64,000 bases of DNA. It comes from Vibrio sinensis. GTDB taxonomy: Bacteria; Pseudomonadota; Gammaproteobacteria; Enterobacterales; Vibrionaceae. Position numbers and translations under genes: made by a program. The stretch covers positions 1-64,000 of the forward strand of contig NZ_QVMU01000017.1 in assembly GCF_003605645.1 (NCBI RefSeq). The letters run 5' to 3'. Below, piece after piece: positions 17,131 to 25,863 of this stretch; the first letter of the stretch is position 1, and the number at the start of each line of letters is the position of its first letter. A model generated the notes under the pieces. That model was not told where the DNA came from. It saw only the letters and a program-made list of their open reading frames with translations, and did no database searches.

Positions 17131-18603
17131 ATGGATCCGTCACCACAAAATGCAGTCAATTGGCGCACTCACACTACGTTATTGTTGCTCGCACTAATTT
17201 ATGTTTTTTCTTATATCGACCGTAACGTTATCGCGATCCTTATTGAACCTATTAAGCAGGAGTTTGGTGCGACAGACACCATGATGGGCTTATTGTCAGG
17301 ATTGGCCTTTGCCACGGTATATTCGTTGCTGAGTTTACCTTTGGGCCACTTGGCCGACAAAGGCGTAAACCGTCGTAATATGGTTGCTGTATGTTGCGCA
17401 TTATGGAGTGTTGCAACTGTGCTATGCGGAGCCGTACAAAGCTTCTGGATGGCTTTGCTCGCTCGTATGGGCGTTGCGGTTGGGGAAGCCGGAGGAATGG
17501 CCCCGTCTATTTCAATGTTATCTGAACTCTACCCAAAAAACCGCCGTTCACTCGTCATTAGTATTTTCATGATGGGCCCACACTTAGGTCTATTGTTGGC
17601 CATGATGGTCGGTGGTTGGGTCGCCCAAGAATATGGTTGGCGTTCTGTGTTTATGCTGTTTGGCGCACCAGGTATCATTCTTGCTGTTTTACTCTATTTC
17701 TTCGGTATTGAGCCAGTTCGTGAAAGTTCTGCTCAAAAGAGTACTGCACATGCAAATAACAACGCAGGTGAAAAGGACTCAACTAACGAGAAAAACTGTG
17801 TTGCAGAAGAGAAACAAGCCGAGCCTGAAGCTAAGCCTAATGTTTCGTTATTTTCACAACTTTCTTCGATTATTAAAGTTCCATCGTTCATTTGGTTAGG
17901 CCTTGGTTGTGCACTTGCTGGCACGGCTGGTTATGGTTATGTCATCTGGGCTCCAACTTATTTAGTCCGAACTCAAGATATGTCTCTGGCCCAAGCTGGG
18001 TTGTTATTTGGTATCGCCAGCGGCGTGAGTGCGTGTCTTGGTAGTGTGTTCAGTGGCGTACTTTGTGATCGCTTAGTTCAAAGACACTTTCGCTGGCAAA
18101 TCATTATTCCGATGCTAGGAATTCTACTTAGCTTCCCAGCTGGTATCGGTCTTATCTTGTGGCCCTCTGATATGAATATGGAGCTACTTGGTTACAGCTT
18201 ATCTCCAAGTTTCGTATTTATCGCACTATTTGCTTTCTTTAACTCTTGGTGGCCGAGCCTTTCTTATGCTGCGGTAAGCCAAGTCGTGAACTCATCCCAA
18301 CGCGCTAGTGCAGCGGCATTACTGAACTTATTCCTAACTTTATTTGGTGCAGGCTTAGGCCCTCTGATTACTGGTGGACTAAGTGACTATTTCGGTGACA
18401 ACGGACTTGCCGACGCATTACTTGTTACCTTTTCCTTATTCTTAATTTCAGCTCTTTTTTATCTTTTCGCTTCATTCGTTTACAAAATCAACGATACAGA
18501 TGATTTAGCGCAAGAAGACGATACAACTTCAACTAGCAATGTCATAGATACACAAAAAAATCTAACAGAATCAAAATATCAACAAGGAGAAAATCATGGC
18601 TAA
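17131..18603 (+). CDS. MFS transporter (spinster/organic-acid permease type)
   Basis: A 490-residue major facilitator with about 12 membrane segments. The N-terminal SYIDRNVIAILIEPIKQEFG and the motif-A loop GHLADKGVNRRNM place it with the MFS proteins often found in aromatic, steroid and bile-acid catabolic clusters. A charged cytoplasmic loop of about 40 residues (around 195-235, rich in Glu, Lys and Asn) separates the two halves, and the tail is acidic. It probably imports the substrate of the island (inference). The ATG follows GGAGATACGC. Its stop overlaps the start of the Rieske gene in ATGGCTAA, suggesting translational coupling. Confidence 0.85.
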   Translation: MDPSPQNAVNWRTHTTLLLLALIYVFSYIDRNVIAILIEPIKQEFGATDTMMGLLSGLAFATVYSLLSLPLGHLADKGVNRRNMVAVCCALWSVATVLCGAVQSFWMALLARMGVAVGEAGGMAPSISMLSELYPKNRRSLVISIFMMGPHLGLLLAMMVGGWVAQEYGWRSVFMLFGAPGIILAVLLYFFGIEPVRESSAQKSTAHANNNAGEKDSTNEKNCVAEEKQAEPEAKPNVSLFSQLSSIIKVPSFIWLGLGCALAGTAGYGYVIWAPTYLVRTQDMSLAQAGLLFGIASGVSACLGSVFSGVLCDRLVQRHFRWQIIIPMLGILLSFPAGIGLILWPSDMNMELLGYSLSPSFVFIALFAFFNSWWPSLSYAAVSQVVNSSQRASAAALLNLFLTLFGAGLGPLITGGLSDYFGDNGLADALLVTFSLFLISALFYLFASFVYKINDTDDLAQEDDTTSTSNVIDTQKNLTESKYQQGENHG

Positions 18604-19690
18604 AACCGAAGACTACCGCCTAGGCGAATTCACATTCCCACGAGGTTGGTTCATGATCGCGACTTCCGAAGACATTAACCAACCAAAACCACTTGCTGTG
18701 CGCTTTTTCGGTCGTGATTTCGCTCTTTATCGTGGCCGTGCAACGGGTCGAGTCGTATTGTTAGATGCTTACTGCCCGCATATGAAAACGCACCTAGCGG
18801 CTGAAAATGATACTTCTTATGTGATCATCGATGGTGGCGGTACCAATATTGATGGTGATGGTATCCGCTGTCCTTATCACGCTTGGCGCTTTGGCCCAGA
18901 CGGTCAATGTGACGATATCCCTTATCATGAAGGACCAATTCCAAAAACAGCGTGTGTGAAATCATGGCCAGTAACGGAAAGTATGGGCGCAATTTGGGTT
19001 TGGCATGATCCAGAAAATGGCGACCCTGAATGGGATCATCCATCATTACCTCAGTGGGATGATGAGTCTTGGGTTCAATGGAAGTTTGACGATCTTGGCG
19101 TACTGAACCAGCACCCTCAAGAGATCATTGATAACATTTGTGATTATGGCCACTTAAGCCCAATTCACGGCTCAACAGTAGAGCGTTACGAAAATGAGTT
19201 TAGTGGCTACAAGGCGACACAACGACAGTGTGGCCCACACCGAACGCTTGTAGGCGATGATGGTGTAAGCCCTATCCTGCATACCGATACGACCTATCAT
19301 GGTCCTGGCGTTCTTATCTCTTACCTAACTGGGTACTATGATTCCATTTTGATGATCACCCACACGCCAATTGAAGATGGCTCTGTTCATGTTTGGCATG
19401 GTTTATTAGTCAAATCACCAAGTGGTAAAGACAAAGCAAGTGTGGAAGATACGATTGCTGCAGGTCAATTCCAAGCGGCAAGTAAGCATGCGTTTGCTCA
19501 AGATTTTGAAGTATGGGTCAATAAAGCAGCATGTCTAAACGGGCTATTTTTACCAAGTGATGGTCCGTTTATGAAAGCCCGTATTTGGTACAAGCAATTC
19601 TATAACCCTAAAGCCCGCAAGCAAGAGTTCCTAGACAAATGCGAGGGCGTTTACGTTCCGAAAGGTGCTATCGCTTATACTGAGCAGTAG
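18596..19690 (+). CDS. Rieske non-heme iron oxygenase, KshA-like
   Basis: A 364-residue oxygenase subunit. The Rieske cluster ligands are Cys60-Pro-His62 and Cys92-x2-His95. The mononuclear iron site is Asp183-x2-His186-x4-His191 (CDYGHLSPIH), with a third carboxylate likely in AFAQDFEVW. Architecture and length match KshA-type 3-ketosteroid 9alpha-hydroxylases and related DAF-36/Neverland enzymes. The loop between the two Rieske ligand pairs is 29 residues, against the usual 15-17, because of an insertion containing IIDGGGTNIDGDG. No ferredoxin reductase partner is encoded nearby. It overlaps the MFS gene by 8 bp. Confidence 0.85.
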   Translation: MAKTEDYRLGEFTFPRGWFMIATSEDINQPKPLAVRFFGRDFALYRGRATGRVVLLDAYCPHMKTHLAAENDTSYVIIDGGGTNIDGDGIRCPYHAWRFGPDGQCDDIPYHEGPIPKTACVKSWPVTESMGAIWVWHDPENGDPEWDHPSLPQWDDESWVQWKFDDLGVLNQHPQEIIDNICDYGHLSPIHGSTVERYENEFSGYKATQRQCGPHRTLVGDDGVSPILHTDTTYHGPGVLISYLTGYYDSILMITHTPIEDGSVHVWHGLLVKSPSGKDKASVEDTIAAGQFQAASKHAFAQDFEVWVNKAACLNGLFLPSDGPFMKARIWYKQFYNPKARKQEFLDKCEGVYVPKGAIAYTEQ

Positions 19691-20027
19691 GCTATCAAAT
19701 GCACATTAATGATAGTAAATACTTACTGACTTAATATAAAGGCCTTTATCTCGGTATCTCCTTGATGAAGGCCTTGTTCCAACTTGAATTATTTTATTAG
19801 TGAATAATTGAAGCTCAATATCGATTCACTCACCCATGTTTCGATTCTTCTATGACCGAACTTATGCCACTGGCATGATGCGGCTTTTCCAGTGCCACTC
19901 TTCCATTTCCCGCATTCAACATTAAAATTATTAAGATAATATTGACCTGTCTATAACTTTACACTTCATACTATATTAATGACGTATCGATCCAACTAAT
20001 ACACCAGTTTACTGGGAAGAGAACATT
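19691..20027. other. Intergenic region between Rieske gene and rsgA
   Basis: Apart from the hairpin at 19739-19775, this 337-base stretch shows no ORF or strong repeat. Its right part is AT-rich and should hold the promoter of the GTPase gene, but no clear -35/-10 pair with normal spacing is evident. Confidence 0.45.
19739..19775 (+). terminator. Hairpin after the Rieske gene
   Basis: AAGGCCTTTATC (19739-19750) pairs with GATGAAGGCCTT (19764-19775) with one G-T pair and a 13-nt loop. It sits about 50 bases after the stop. No long T-run follows, so it is a moderate terminator candidate. Confidence 0.5.
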
Positions 20028-21068
20028 ATGAACGCTCCATCATTAACTGATTTAGGCCTACGACCGTTTTTTCAACAACAATTGTCTTTAGAAGAGCTAG
20101 AAAATGACGCCCTTGGACGAGTTATCGAACACCATAAATCCGAAGTCGTCCTATTAGCGGGTGATGACGTATTACGATTTAGACTTCCTCCTAACCTCGA
20201 TCCAGTTTGTGTCGGTGATTGGGTTTTGTTTAATGATCAACGTCTACTTCGAGTGCTAGAAAGACAATCACTATTTCAACGGAAAGCGGCCGGAAGTGGC
20301 AGAGAACGTCAGTTAATTGCTTCCAATATTGATACCGTTTTTATTGTTAGCTCACTCAATGAAGATTTTAGCTTGAATCGTATCGAACGTTACTTGGCAT
20401 TGGCTAAAGAAACTCGTGTTGAGCCTGTGATTGTCTTAACCAAAGTCGATTTATGCACCGCTGATGTAGAAACGATTCGTAACCAAGTTCAGCAGCTCGA
20501 TTCTCTGCTGAGCGTTTATTGTGTCAATGGCTTAGATAGCAACGATATTGCTGCTTTGAAAGGCTATTGCCAGCGCGGCAAGACAGTGACATTTTTAGGC
20601 TCATCCGGTGTAGGTAAATCAACGCTAGTTAACAGCTTACTGGGTCATAGTGAAATGGAAACCGGTGCTATACGCGATCAAGATAGCAAAGGTCGCCATA
20701 CGACGACTTACCGCACAATCAAATGGCTCCCAGAGGGCGGCTTGCTGATGGATACGCCGGGAATGCGCGAACTGCAACTGAGCGATGCTAAAGAGGGAAT
20801 TAAACTCACGTTTGCAGATATAGAATCCTTTGCTGAACAATGCCGCTTTAAAGACTGCCAGCATCACAATGAACCAGGATGTGCGGTGAACAAAGCAATT
20901 GAAACGGGTGAGATCTCACCTAGAAGATTGGAAAACTTCCAAAAGCTGCTGCGCGAAGAAGCTCATAACAGTGCATCTTTAGCAGAGAAGCGAGTAAAAG
21001 ATAAGGCGTTTAGCAAGATGGTTAATACGGTTCAAGAACAAGCTCGTTCGGTGAAGAAATTTAAGTAA
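20028..21068 (+). CDS. rsgA: Ribosome small-subunit-dependent GTPase A (RsgA family)
   Basis: A 346-residue circularly permuted GTPase that assists 30S subunit maturation. An N-terminal OB-fold is followed by G4 TKVD (138-141), P-loop GSSGVGKST (191-199), G3 DTPG (242-245) and a C-terminal zinc site Cys272, Cys277, His279, Cys285. The N-terminus differs from the basic start of the E. coli-type RsgA usually encoded near psd/orn, so this may be the second, paralogous copy that many Vibrio carry (inference). The ATG follows GAAGAGAACATT. It is a single-gene unit ending in a hairpin. Confidence 0.9.
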   Translation: MNAPSLTDLGLRPFFQQQLSLEELENDALGRVIEHHKSEVVLLAGDDVLRFRLPPNLDPVCVGDWVLFNDQRLLRVLERQSLFQRKAAGSGRERQLIASNIDTVFIVSSLNEDFSLNRIERYLALAKETRVEPVIVLTKVDLCTADVETIRNQVQQLDSLLSVYCVNGLDSNDIAALKGYCQRGKTVTFLGSSGVGKSTLVNSLLGHSEMETGAIRDQDSKGRHTTTYRTIKWLPEGGLLMDTPGMRELQLSDAKEGIKLTFADIESFAEQCRFKDCQHHNEPGCAVNKAIETGEISPRRLENFQKLLREEAHNSASLAEKRVKDKAFSKMVNTVQEQARSVKKFK

Positions 21069-21099
21069 TTCTTAACTGCTTCATATGGGTATCGAAACG

Positions 21100-21122
21100 A
21101 AAGCCGCTATAATTGCGGCTTT
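21100..21122. terminator. Hairpin after rsgA
   Basis: AAAGCCGC (21100-21107) and GCGGCTTT (21115-21122) form a perfect 8-bp stem with a 7-nt loop, 31 bases after the stop, with A- and T-rich flanks. Confidence 0.75.
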
Positions 21123-21223
21123 ATTGATACTTGTTGGTACCATTTTTTTACGTATGTTATCAACTCAGCTAAAGTGACTGGATAAGCCTCACTACTTACC
21201 AGCCCGACCAAATCGTATCTCAC
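21107..21223 (-). CDS. Possible 38-residue small ORF or gene remnant
   Basis: GTG (21221-21223) preceded by AAGGAGAAGCTAG opens a 38-codon frame that begins VRYDLVGLVSSEAYPVTLAE and continues LITYVKKWYQQVSIKPQL. The composition looks protein-like, and the ribosome site is good. It ends inside the rsgA hairpin and matches nothing I recognise. It could equally be a decayed gene end. Confidence 0.25.
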   Translation of the reverse strand: MRYDLVGLVSSEAYPVTLAELITYVKKWYQQVSIKPQL

Positions 21224-22122
21224 ACCTAGCTTCTCCTTCGTTTAACCTTATGGTGTAGTGGCTTATTGTTACGACCCTTTCTAGAGAAGTAGAGAAAGGA
21301 CTGTAATAACGTTTGAAAGCTTTTAAAAGAACACACGTCACAAAGCACTCCACAAAGAACGCCACAAAATAACTACTTAAATTTCTATCCTGCTAGCTCA
21401 TTAGCTAAAAATCCACTTAAAACTTACAATGGATAATCGGGTAAACACTGATGCCGTTAAATATATTGAGCAAGGACCCATTAGATACATTAGTTCCATA
21501 AAACAATGGCCTTACTGACAATAAACTCAGTATTGGATTGATATATTCCCCACTAACTCAACCTTGGTAAACTAATTAAAATTGACTTCATTTCAACCCA
21601 GTGAAAACTTTATTACATTTTGTACCAAAAATGAGACTGGGGGTATCTTGGTGATTTTTATGTTGACATTTACACTTTACTAAAAAAGCAAGTGCGAGGC
21701 GTAAGTTTATATATTTCTATAGCTTTAATTGTTGATAATTCAATCAATAACAAAAATATAGTTCACATATCGAAACCAACAGAACACTCAAAACAAATAA
21801 AAATCTCTTTAGTTTACAACCACACACAAACACCCGCTCAAAAAATAAGCATAAGCAATTGAAACTAAACAACAAAAATAGTGTGGTTTATTTATTTTTC
21901 TCGTGTCGATCATTTTTTTTGATTAACAGAATCATTCGTCTCGATCAATCAATTCGATCGATAAAAAATACATTTTTGATGACAAAAATTTTTATTCGTA
22001 ACGACACGTAATGATCATCGATAGTTGTTAATTTATGCGTATAATTCTCAACCATTGGGTTTTATTCATCATAAAATCATTAATAAGAAAAGATATAATT
22101 AGTTTTTAAATGGATTTTTACG
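21123..22122. other. 1-kb AT-rich region without convincing genes
   Basis: Apart from the doubtful minus-strand ORF at its left end, no coding signal was found on either strand. The region becomes strongly AT-rich toward the right, and from about 21900 it repeats TCGATC/GATCGA words (near 21906, 21941, 21954 and 22015). It lies directly upstream of a diguanylate cyclase gene and may be a silenced, H-NS-type regulatory region (inference). Confidence 0.5.
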
Positions 22123-23496
22123 ATGCAGATTAAGGATGAGGGAAGAAATTTAAATGGAAATGTAACTATGGGTATAGCAATAAAAATAGCATTGGTAGTT
22201 TCAATATTTATATTATCTGAGTTACTTGTCATTGAATTAAGCTCAATCAACAACGAAAAAGAATCCAATAAGGTCATTGCTAGCATCAATAAGGAGATGA
22301 AATCAATCTTCAGTGATGCGTTGATCACGTCAGAAGTATTAAAAGAAATGGTCGTGCTGTCCGAAAATTATTCCATATCTCAAGACGATTTCAACAAGCT
22401 TAGCCAAGCATTATTGGCTACCTATGACCATGTCGATTCACTGTTATTTTTACCCGATGGGATTGTTACCTTAGCCTATCCTTATGAAGAACATAAATTA
22501 GCGATTGGACATAACGTTCTTCAAGACCAAAGCCGAAAACTTGGCGCCAATCAGTCTATTTCCGGAAAAAACAACACCGTTATAGGACCTGTTACCTTGG
22601 TTCAAAATGGTAAGCAAGCCTTTATTCTACGTAAAGGTATCACAAACGAGGATGGGTGTTTTGTCGGGTTTTCCTCGTCTGTCATCTACCTAGAGTCTAT
22701 CTTAAGCACGCTCGAAAACCTTTTGAGCACAATGAATGTAATCAATTACTCAATCATAGGATATGACCCTGATAACAGTAATTATTACGATAAAATCATT
22801 AGTGAAAAAGGTGTAATTGAACGGCAGGCGCATTCTGGAATCATTTGTATTTTCAATACGAGTTGGCAAATATCAATTTCGCCACGTGATACTAGCGTAC
22901 CGCTTCGTTTGCTCATTATGATGGCTCTTTTGTTGACTTTGTTTCTTATCGTCGCACCTATAAAGTACTTTAATAAGTATCGCCTTTCTGAAAAAGTGCG
23001 TAATGACTTACAAAAGGAAGCGCATACTGACTTCCTTACCGGACTTCTCAATCGGCGTGGACTCGAAAGTAGATTTGATAGTTTAAAAAGTGAGAATGTC
23101 TCGGGATCTATCGCGATCTTTGATATAGATTTTTTCAAAAATATCAATGATTCTTATGGCCATGAAATCGGTGATATCGTGTTGGTTCAGTTTTCAAAAC
23201 TGTGCACGGCCAAGATGAATTCGGAGTTTACTTTGTCACGGACTGGAGGCGAAGAGTTTATCGTCCTAATGCCACATATTGACCAATATCAGGCCAAAGA
23301 ATATTGTGAACAACTTCGAGAACTCGTAGCAAAAGCTCCATTTTTCATTAAGCATTTAAATATCAGCTTAACTGTCAGTATTGGTATCGCTTGTTTTAAT
23401 GGGACAGATGAAATAAAAAGTGCTCTCACTGAGGCTGACGATGCCCTGTATCAAGCCAAAAATACCGGCCGAAATCGAGTCTGCATAAAGGACTAA
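22123..23496 (+). CDS. CHASE-domain diguanylate cyclase (GGDEF)
   Basis: A 457-residue membrane sensor. TM helix 1 is near residues 15-35. The periplasmic CHASE-type domain (VDSLLFLPDGIVTLAYP, AIGHNVLQDQ, VIGPVTLVQNG) is followed by TM helix 2 (LLIMMALLLTLFLIVAPIKYF) and a GGDEF domain. The catalytic motif is TGGEEF. The inhibitory RxxD site is absent: the equivalent residues are NSEF. It is therefore probably a c-di-GMP synthase without product inhibition. The first ATG is used; a second ATG 15 codons later is also possible, and neither has a strong ribosome site. It stands alone behind a 1-kb AT-rich region. Confidence 0.88.
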   Translation: MQIKDEGRNLNGNVTMGIAIKIALVVSIFILSELLVIELSSINNEKESNKVIASINKEMKSIFSDALITSEVLKEMVVLSENYSISQDDFNKLSQALLATYDHVDSLLFLPDGIVTLAYPYEEHKLAIGHNVLQDQSRKLGANQSISGKNNTVIGPVTLVQNGKQAFILRKGITNEDGCFVGFSSSVIYLESILSTLENLLSTMNVINYSIIGYDPDNSNYYDKIISEKGVIERQAHSGIICIFNTSWQISISPRDTSVPLRLLIMMALLLTLFLIVAPIKYFNKYRLSEKVRNDLQKEAHTDFLTGLLNRRGLESRFDSLKSENVSGSIAIFDIDFFKNINDSYGHEIGDIVLVQFSKLCTAKMNSEFTLSRTGGEEFIVLMPHIDQYQAKEYCEQLRELVAKAPFFIKHLNISLTVSIGIACFNGTDEIKSALTEADDALYQAKNTGRNRVCIKD

Positions 23497-23672
23497 TAGA
23501 TACGAAACCCAAAAGACATACGTCATTTTATTAGTAGTAAATGATAACGTTTAAACCATCTTATGTCGTATCGCTTGTAAGCATTTCCTATAGGGGGATA
23601 TATTGCCCCCTCAAAACACCTACCTTCGGTGGCGTAAACGCTATTACATCGTTTTATGGCAATCACTTGGCT

Positions 23673-23707
23673 TTTTAGCTGCACGACAGTTTGCCATGCA
23701 GCTAAAA
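23673..23707. repeat. 11-bp perfect inverted repeat
   Basis: TTTTAGCTGCA (23673-23683) and TGCAGCTAAAA (23697-23707) flank a 13-nt loop. On both strands the 3' flank is A-rich rather than T-rich, so it does not look like a terminator. It lies between the diguanylate cyclase and the XRE/DUF2975 pair. Confidence 0.6.
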
Positions 23708-23745
23708 TATTAGTCTTCGTTGACCGTGAAGGAATGGCATACAAA

Positions 23746-23973
23746 CTAATCATCTAAAGACAGATTTTCTTTCAGTTCGTAAGCCAGAATATCACCAGGT
23801 TGGCACTCTAAAACTTCACAAATCTTTTCTAAGGTACTAAAGCGTATTGCTTTAGCTTTGCCGTTTTTTAAAATGGATAAATTTTGTTCACTTACTCCAA
23901 CTAATTGAGAAAGCTCTTTTAAACGCATTTTACGTTTTGCCATCATTACATCGAGATTAATGGTAATGTTCAT
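23746..23973 (-). CDS. XRE-family helix-turn-helix regulator, small
   Basis: A 75-residue protein consisting of a Cro/C1-type helix-turn-helix (RLKELSQLVGVSEQNLSILKNG, then FSTLEKICEVLECQPGDILAYE). It resembles the YozG-like regulators that are usually encoded with a DUF2975 membrane protein, as here, where the partner ends 9 bp upstream. The pair is presumably co-transcribed, with the regulator controlling the operon (inference). The ATG follows AAGGAACAAAC. Confidence 0.85.
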   Translation of the reverse strand: MNITINLDVMMAKRKMRLKELSQLVGVSEQNLSILKNGKAKAIRFSTLEKICEVLECQPGDILAYELKENLSLDD

Positions 23974-23982
23974 GTTTGTTCC

Positions 23983-24531
23983 TTAGATGGTGTATTGCTG
24001 CTCTTCAGCGATTAGCTGTGCTTCTTTCATCACCCAAGCAATAACAAGAATAATAAAACCACAGAGTATCGATATAGCATCTAAGCCTGCAAACGATAGT
24101 ACCAATATCCGGTCACCCGGAGGGTTATTAAAACTTAGTGTAACGGAAATCAAACCGCTGTAAATAAAGCCGCCAATAACCCAATAGAAGAATGATAAAC
24201 CTATCTTTTTAAAACAATCAGCCGTACTTACGGTAAACACTTGGGATTGCTCATAGCTCTTGAACAACTTCACGAGTACCCCAAGTGCATAAACTAATAT
24301 CCCACATGGCAACATACTCACTAAAAAAGCCAACAATCGCGTCGTTACCGTCAAGGGATCTTGTGTAAATGAAGTGATATCGTAACTTAATTGAACAATA
24401 CCGGTCGAAGTCAGAAAGTCACTTTCTGTTTGGATTGTTAGCCAGAAATACAGATTCATAATCGGCAATGAAATCATTAAGAATTGCAGTATCAATCGAA
24501 TTCTATGGCTATAAATTTTTATTTTGTGCAT
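23983..24531 (-). CDS. DUF2975 membrane protein
   Basis: A 182-residue integral membrane protein with four predicted TM helices (LILQFLMISLPIMNLYFWL; LLAFLVSMLPCGILVYALGVLV; FFYWVIGGFIYSGLISVTL; AISILCGFIILVIAWVM). The YALGVLVKLFKSYEQSQVF and TADCFKKIG signature identifies DUF2975. Function is unknown. The family typically pairs with a small XRE regulator, as it does here. The start ATG at 24529-24531 follows GAGGAGCTTAACC; the longer frame would place that ribosome site inside the gene. Confidence 0.85.
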   Translation of the reverse strand: MHKIKIYSHRIRLILQFLMISLPIMNLYFWLTIQTESDFLTSTGIVQLSYDITSFTQDPLTVTTRLLAFLVSMLPCGILVYALGVLVKLFKSYEQSQVFTVSTADCFKKIGLSFFYWVIGGFIYSGLISVTLSFNNPPGDRILVLSFAGLDAISILCGFIILVIAWVMKEAQLIAEEQQYTI

Positions 24532-24879
24532 GGTTAAGCTCCTCATTAACGAGTATTCAAAATAGCATAGCTAGTAACTTTATCAATCGTTTTTTATCGT
24601 TTATCGATAAATTTTTATTCTTTAATAACAAGCACCAGAACAATTCAATACTGTACTTAAGTAAACTCACCATCACCACTTTGTCGCCACTATCCAATTT
24701 CACGCAAAAAAAGAGCCGCTAAAAGCGACTCTCAATTATTCATTATTTGTTGAAATCCCCAACGTATAAATTTATAGCACCATCAAGCGCTTTTTATGTC
24801 CACATTTTGCTATTAAACACCCATCAATTTGTGATTAAATTGTACGACAAATATATCCCAACCTGCTCACGGATAAACC
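24532..24879. other. Intergenic region with an orphan terminator copy
   Basis: No gene is seen. It contains the promoter of the XRE/DUF2975 pair, a copy of the repeated 46-bp terminator module at 24696-24741, and the AEC transporter promoter. No minus-strand gene lies to the right of the module for it to terminate. Confidence 0.5.
24696..24741 (-). terminator. 46-bp terminator module, copy 1 (orphan)
   Basis: Hairpin GAGCCGCT-AAA-AGCGACTC (24713-24731) preceded by CACGCAAAAAAA, which gives a T7 tail on the minus strand. It matches the guaC terminator at 37892-37937 at 44 of 46 positions. Here it stands between divergent genes, where no minus-strand gene needs it. Confidence 0.7.
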
Positions 24880-25836
24880 ATGGACGTTGTCTTAAACCAA
24901 TTGCAATTCTCTCTCTCTATCACAGGTCCAATATGCCTAATGCTCGTTTTAGGCGTGATATTTAAACGCATTGGTTTGATCAATGATAACTTCATTGAAG
25001 TCGGTTCAAAACTCGTCTTCCAAGTTACGTTACCCGCCATGTTATTTGTGAGTATCGTGACAGCGAAGCATGACTTTTCAGCGGCTAGTCAATTCATTGG
25101 GTTTGGCATCATTTCCGGCATCGTATTTTTCCTGTTCACTCTTATTTCTGTCAGATTGTTCTTTAAATCATCTCCTGATCAAGGCGTGATTATCCAGGGT
25201 GGCTTTCGTGCCAACACAGGAATTATTGGTATTGCTTACGTTGCGAATGCATTTGGTAGTTCAGGTGTGGCATTAGGCGCATTGTATGTTGCGGCAACGA
25301 CATTTCTCTACAATATCCAAGCCGTCATCTGCCTTTCTCCACGGGGCTCCGTATCAGGTATGCAAGCACTGAAGATGATGGGGAAAACATTAACCAAGAA
25401 CCCTCTGATCATTGCGATTTCACTTGGTCTTCTTTTTTACGTTCTTGCCATTCCTGTACCGACAGTTATTACTGAAGCTGGTAATTACTTGTCGAAAATG
25501 ACGCTACCTTTGGCTTTGTTGTGCACCGGAGGGTCACTGAATCTGAGCGCTCTTAAAGCAGAAAAAGCAGCGCAGTGGTTTGCCAGCAGCTACAAGTTAG
25601 TCATAGCACCAATACTGATCACATCGGTCGCTTATTGGATTGGTTTTAGGGGCATTGAACTTGGCATTTTGTTCTTTATGAACGCTTCACCCGTTGCGGC
25701 AGCAAGCTACGTGATGGCTCGCTCGATGGGAGGAAACTCGATACTGGCAGCAAACATCATTGCGTTCACAACGGTGGCATCCACTATCACTTGCACTATT
25801 GGCGTTTTAATCTTGCAAGCCTATAGTTTGATATAA
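24880..25836 (+). CDS. AEC-family transporter (auxin efflux carrier/malonate permease type)
   Basis: A 318-residue membrane protein with about ten TM helices, in the AEC family. Typical marks are the N-terminal GPICLMLVLGVIFKRIGLIND, the central GFRANTGIIGIAYVANAFG (the FRxNxG motif) and the C-terminal FMNASPVAAASYVMARSMGGN. Family members export or exchange organic acids such as malate or malonate; the substrate here is unknown. The ATG follows GGATAAACC. It is monocistronic and convergent with the hexosaminidase operon. Confidence 0.88.
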   Translation: MDVVLNQLQFSLSITGPICLMLVLGVIFKRIGLINDNFIEVGSKLVFQVTLPAMLFVSIVTAKHDFSAASQFIGFGIISGIVFFLFTLISVRLFFKSSPDQGVIIQGGFRANTGIIGIAYVANAFGSSGVALGALYVAATTFLYNIQAVICLSPRGSVSGMQALKMMGKTLTKNPLIIAISLGLLFYVLAIPVPTVITEAGNYLSKMTLPLALLCTGGSLNLSALKAEKAAQWFASSYKLVIAPILITSVAYWIGFRGIELGILFFMNASPVAAASYVMARSMGGNSILAANIIAFTTVASTITCTIGVLILQAYSLI

Positions 25837-25863
25837 GCTTAAAAGCGATAAGTGGATATAAAA

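Noticed and set aside
23523..23753. 76-codon minus-strand frame between the diguanylate cyclase and the XRE gene
   Set aside because: Unusual composition, no ribosome site at a useful ATG, overlaps the XRE stop, and contains an inverted repeat; more likely non-coding.
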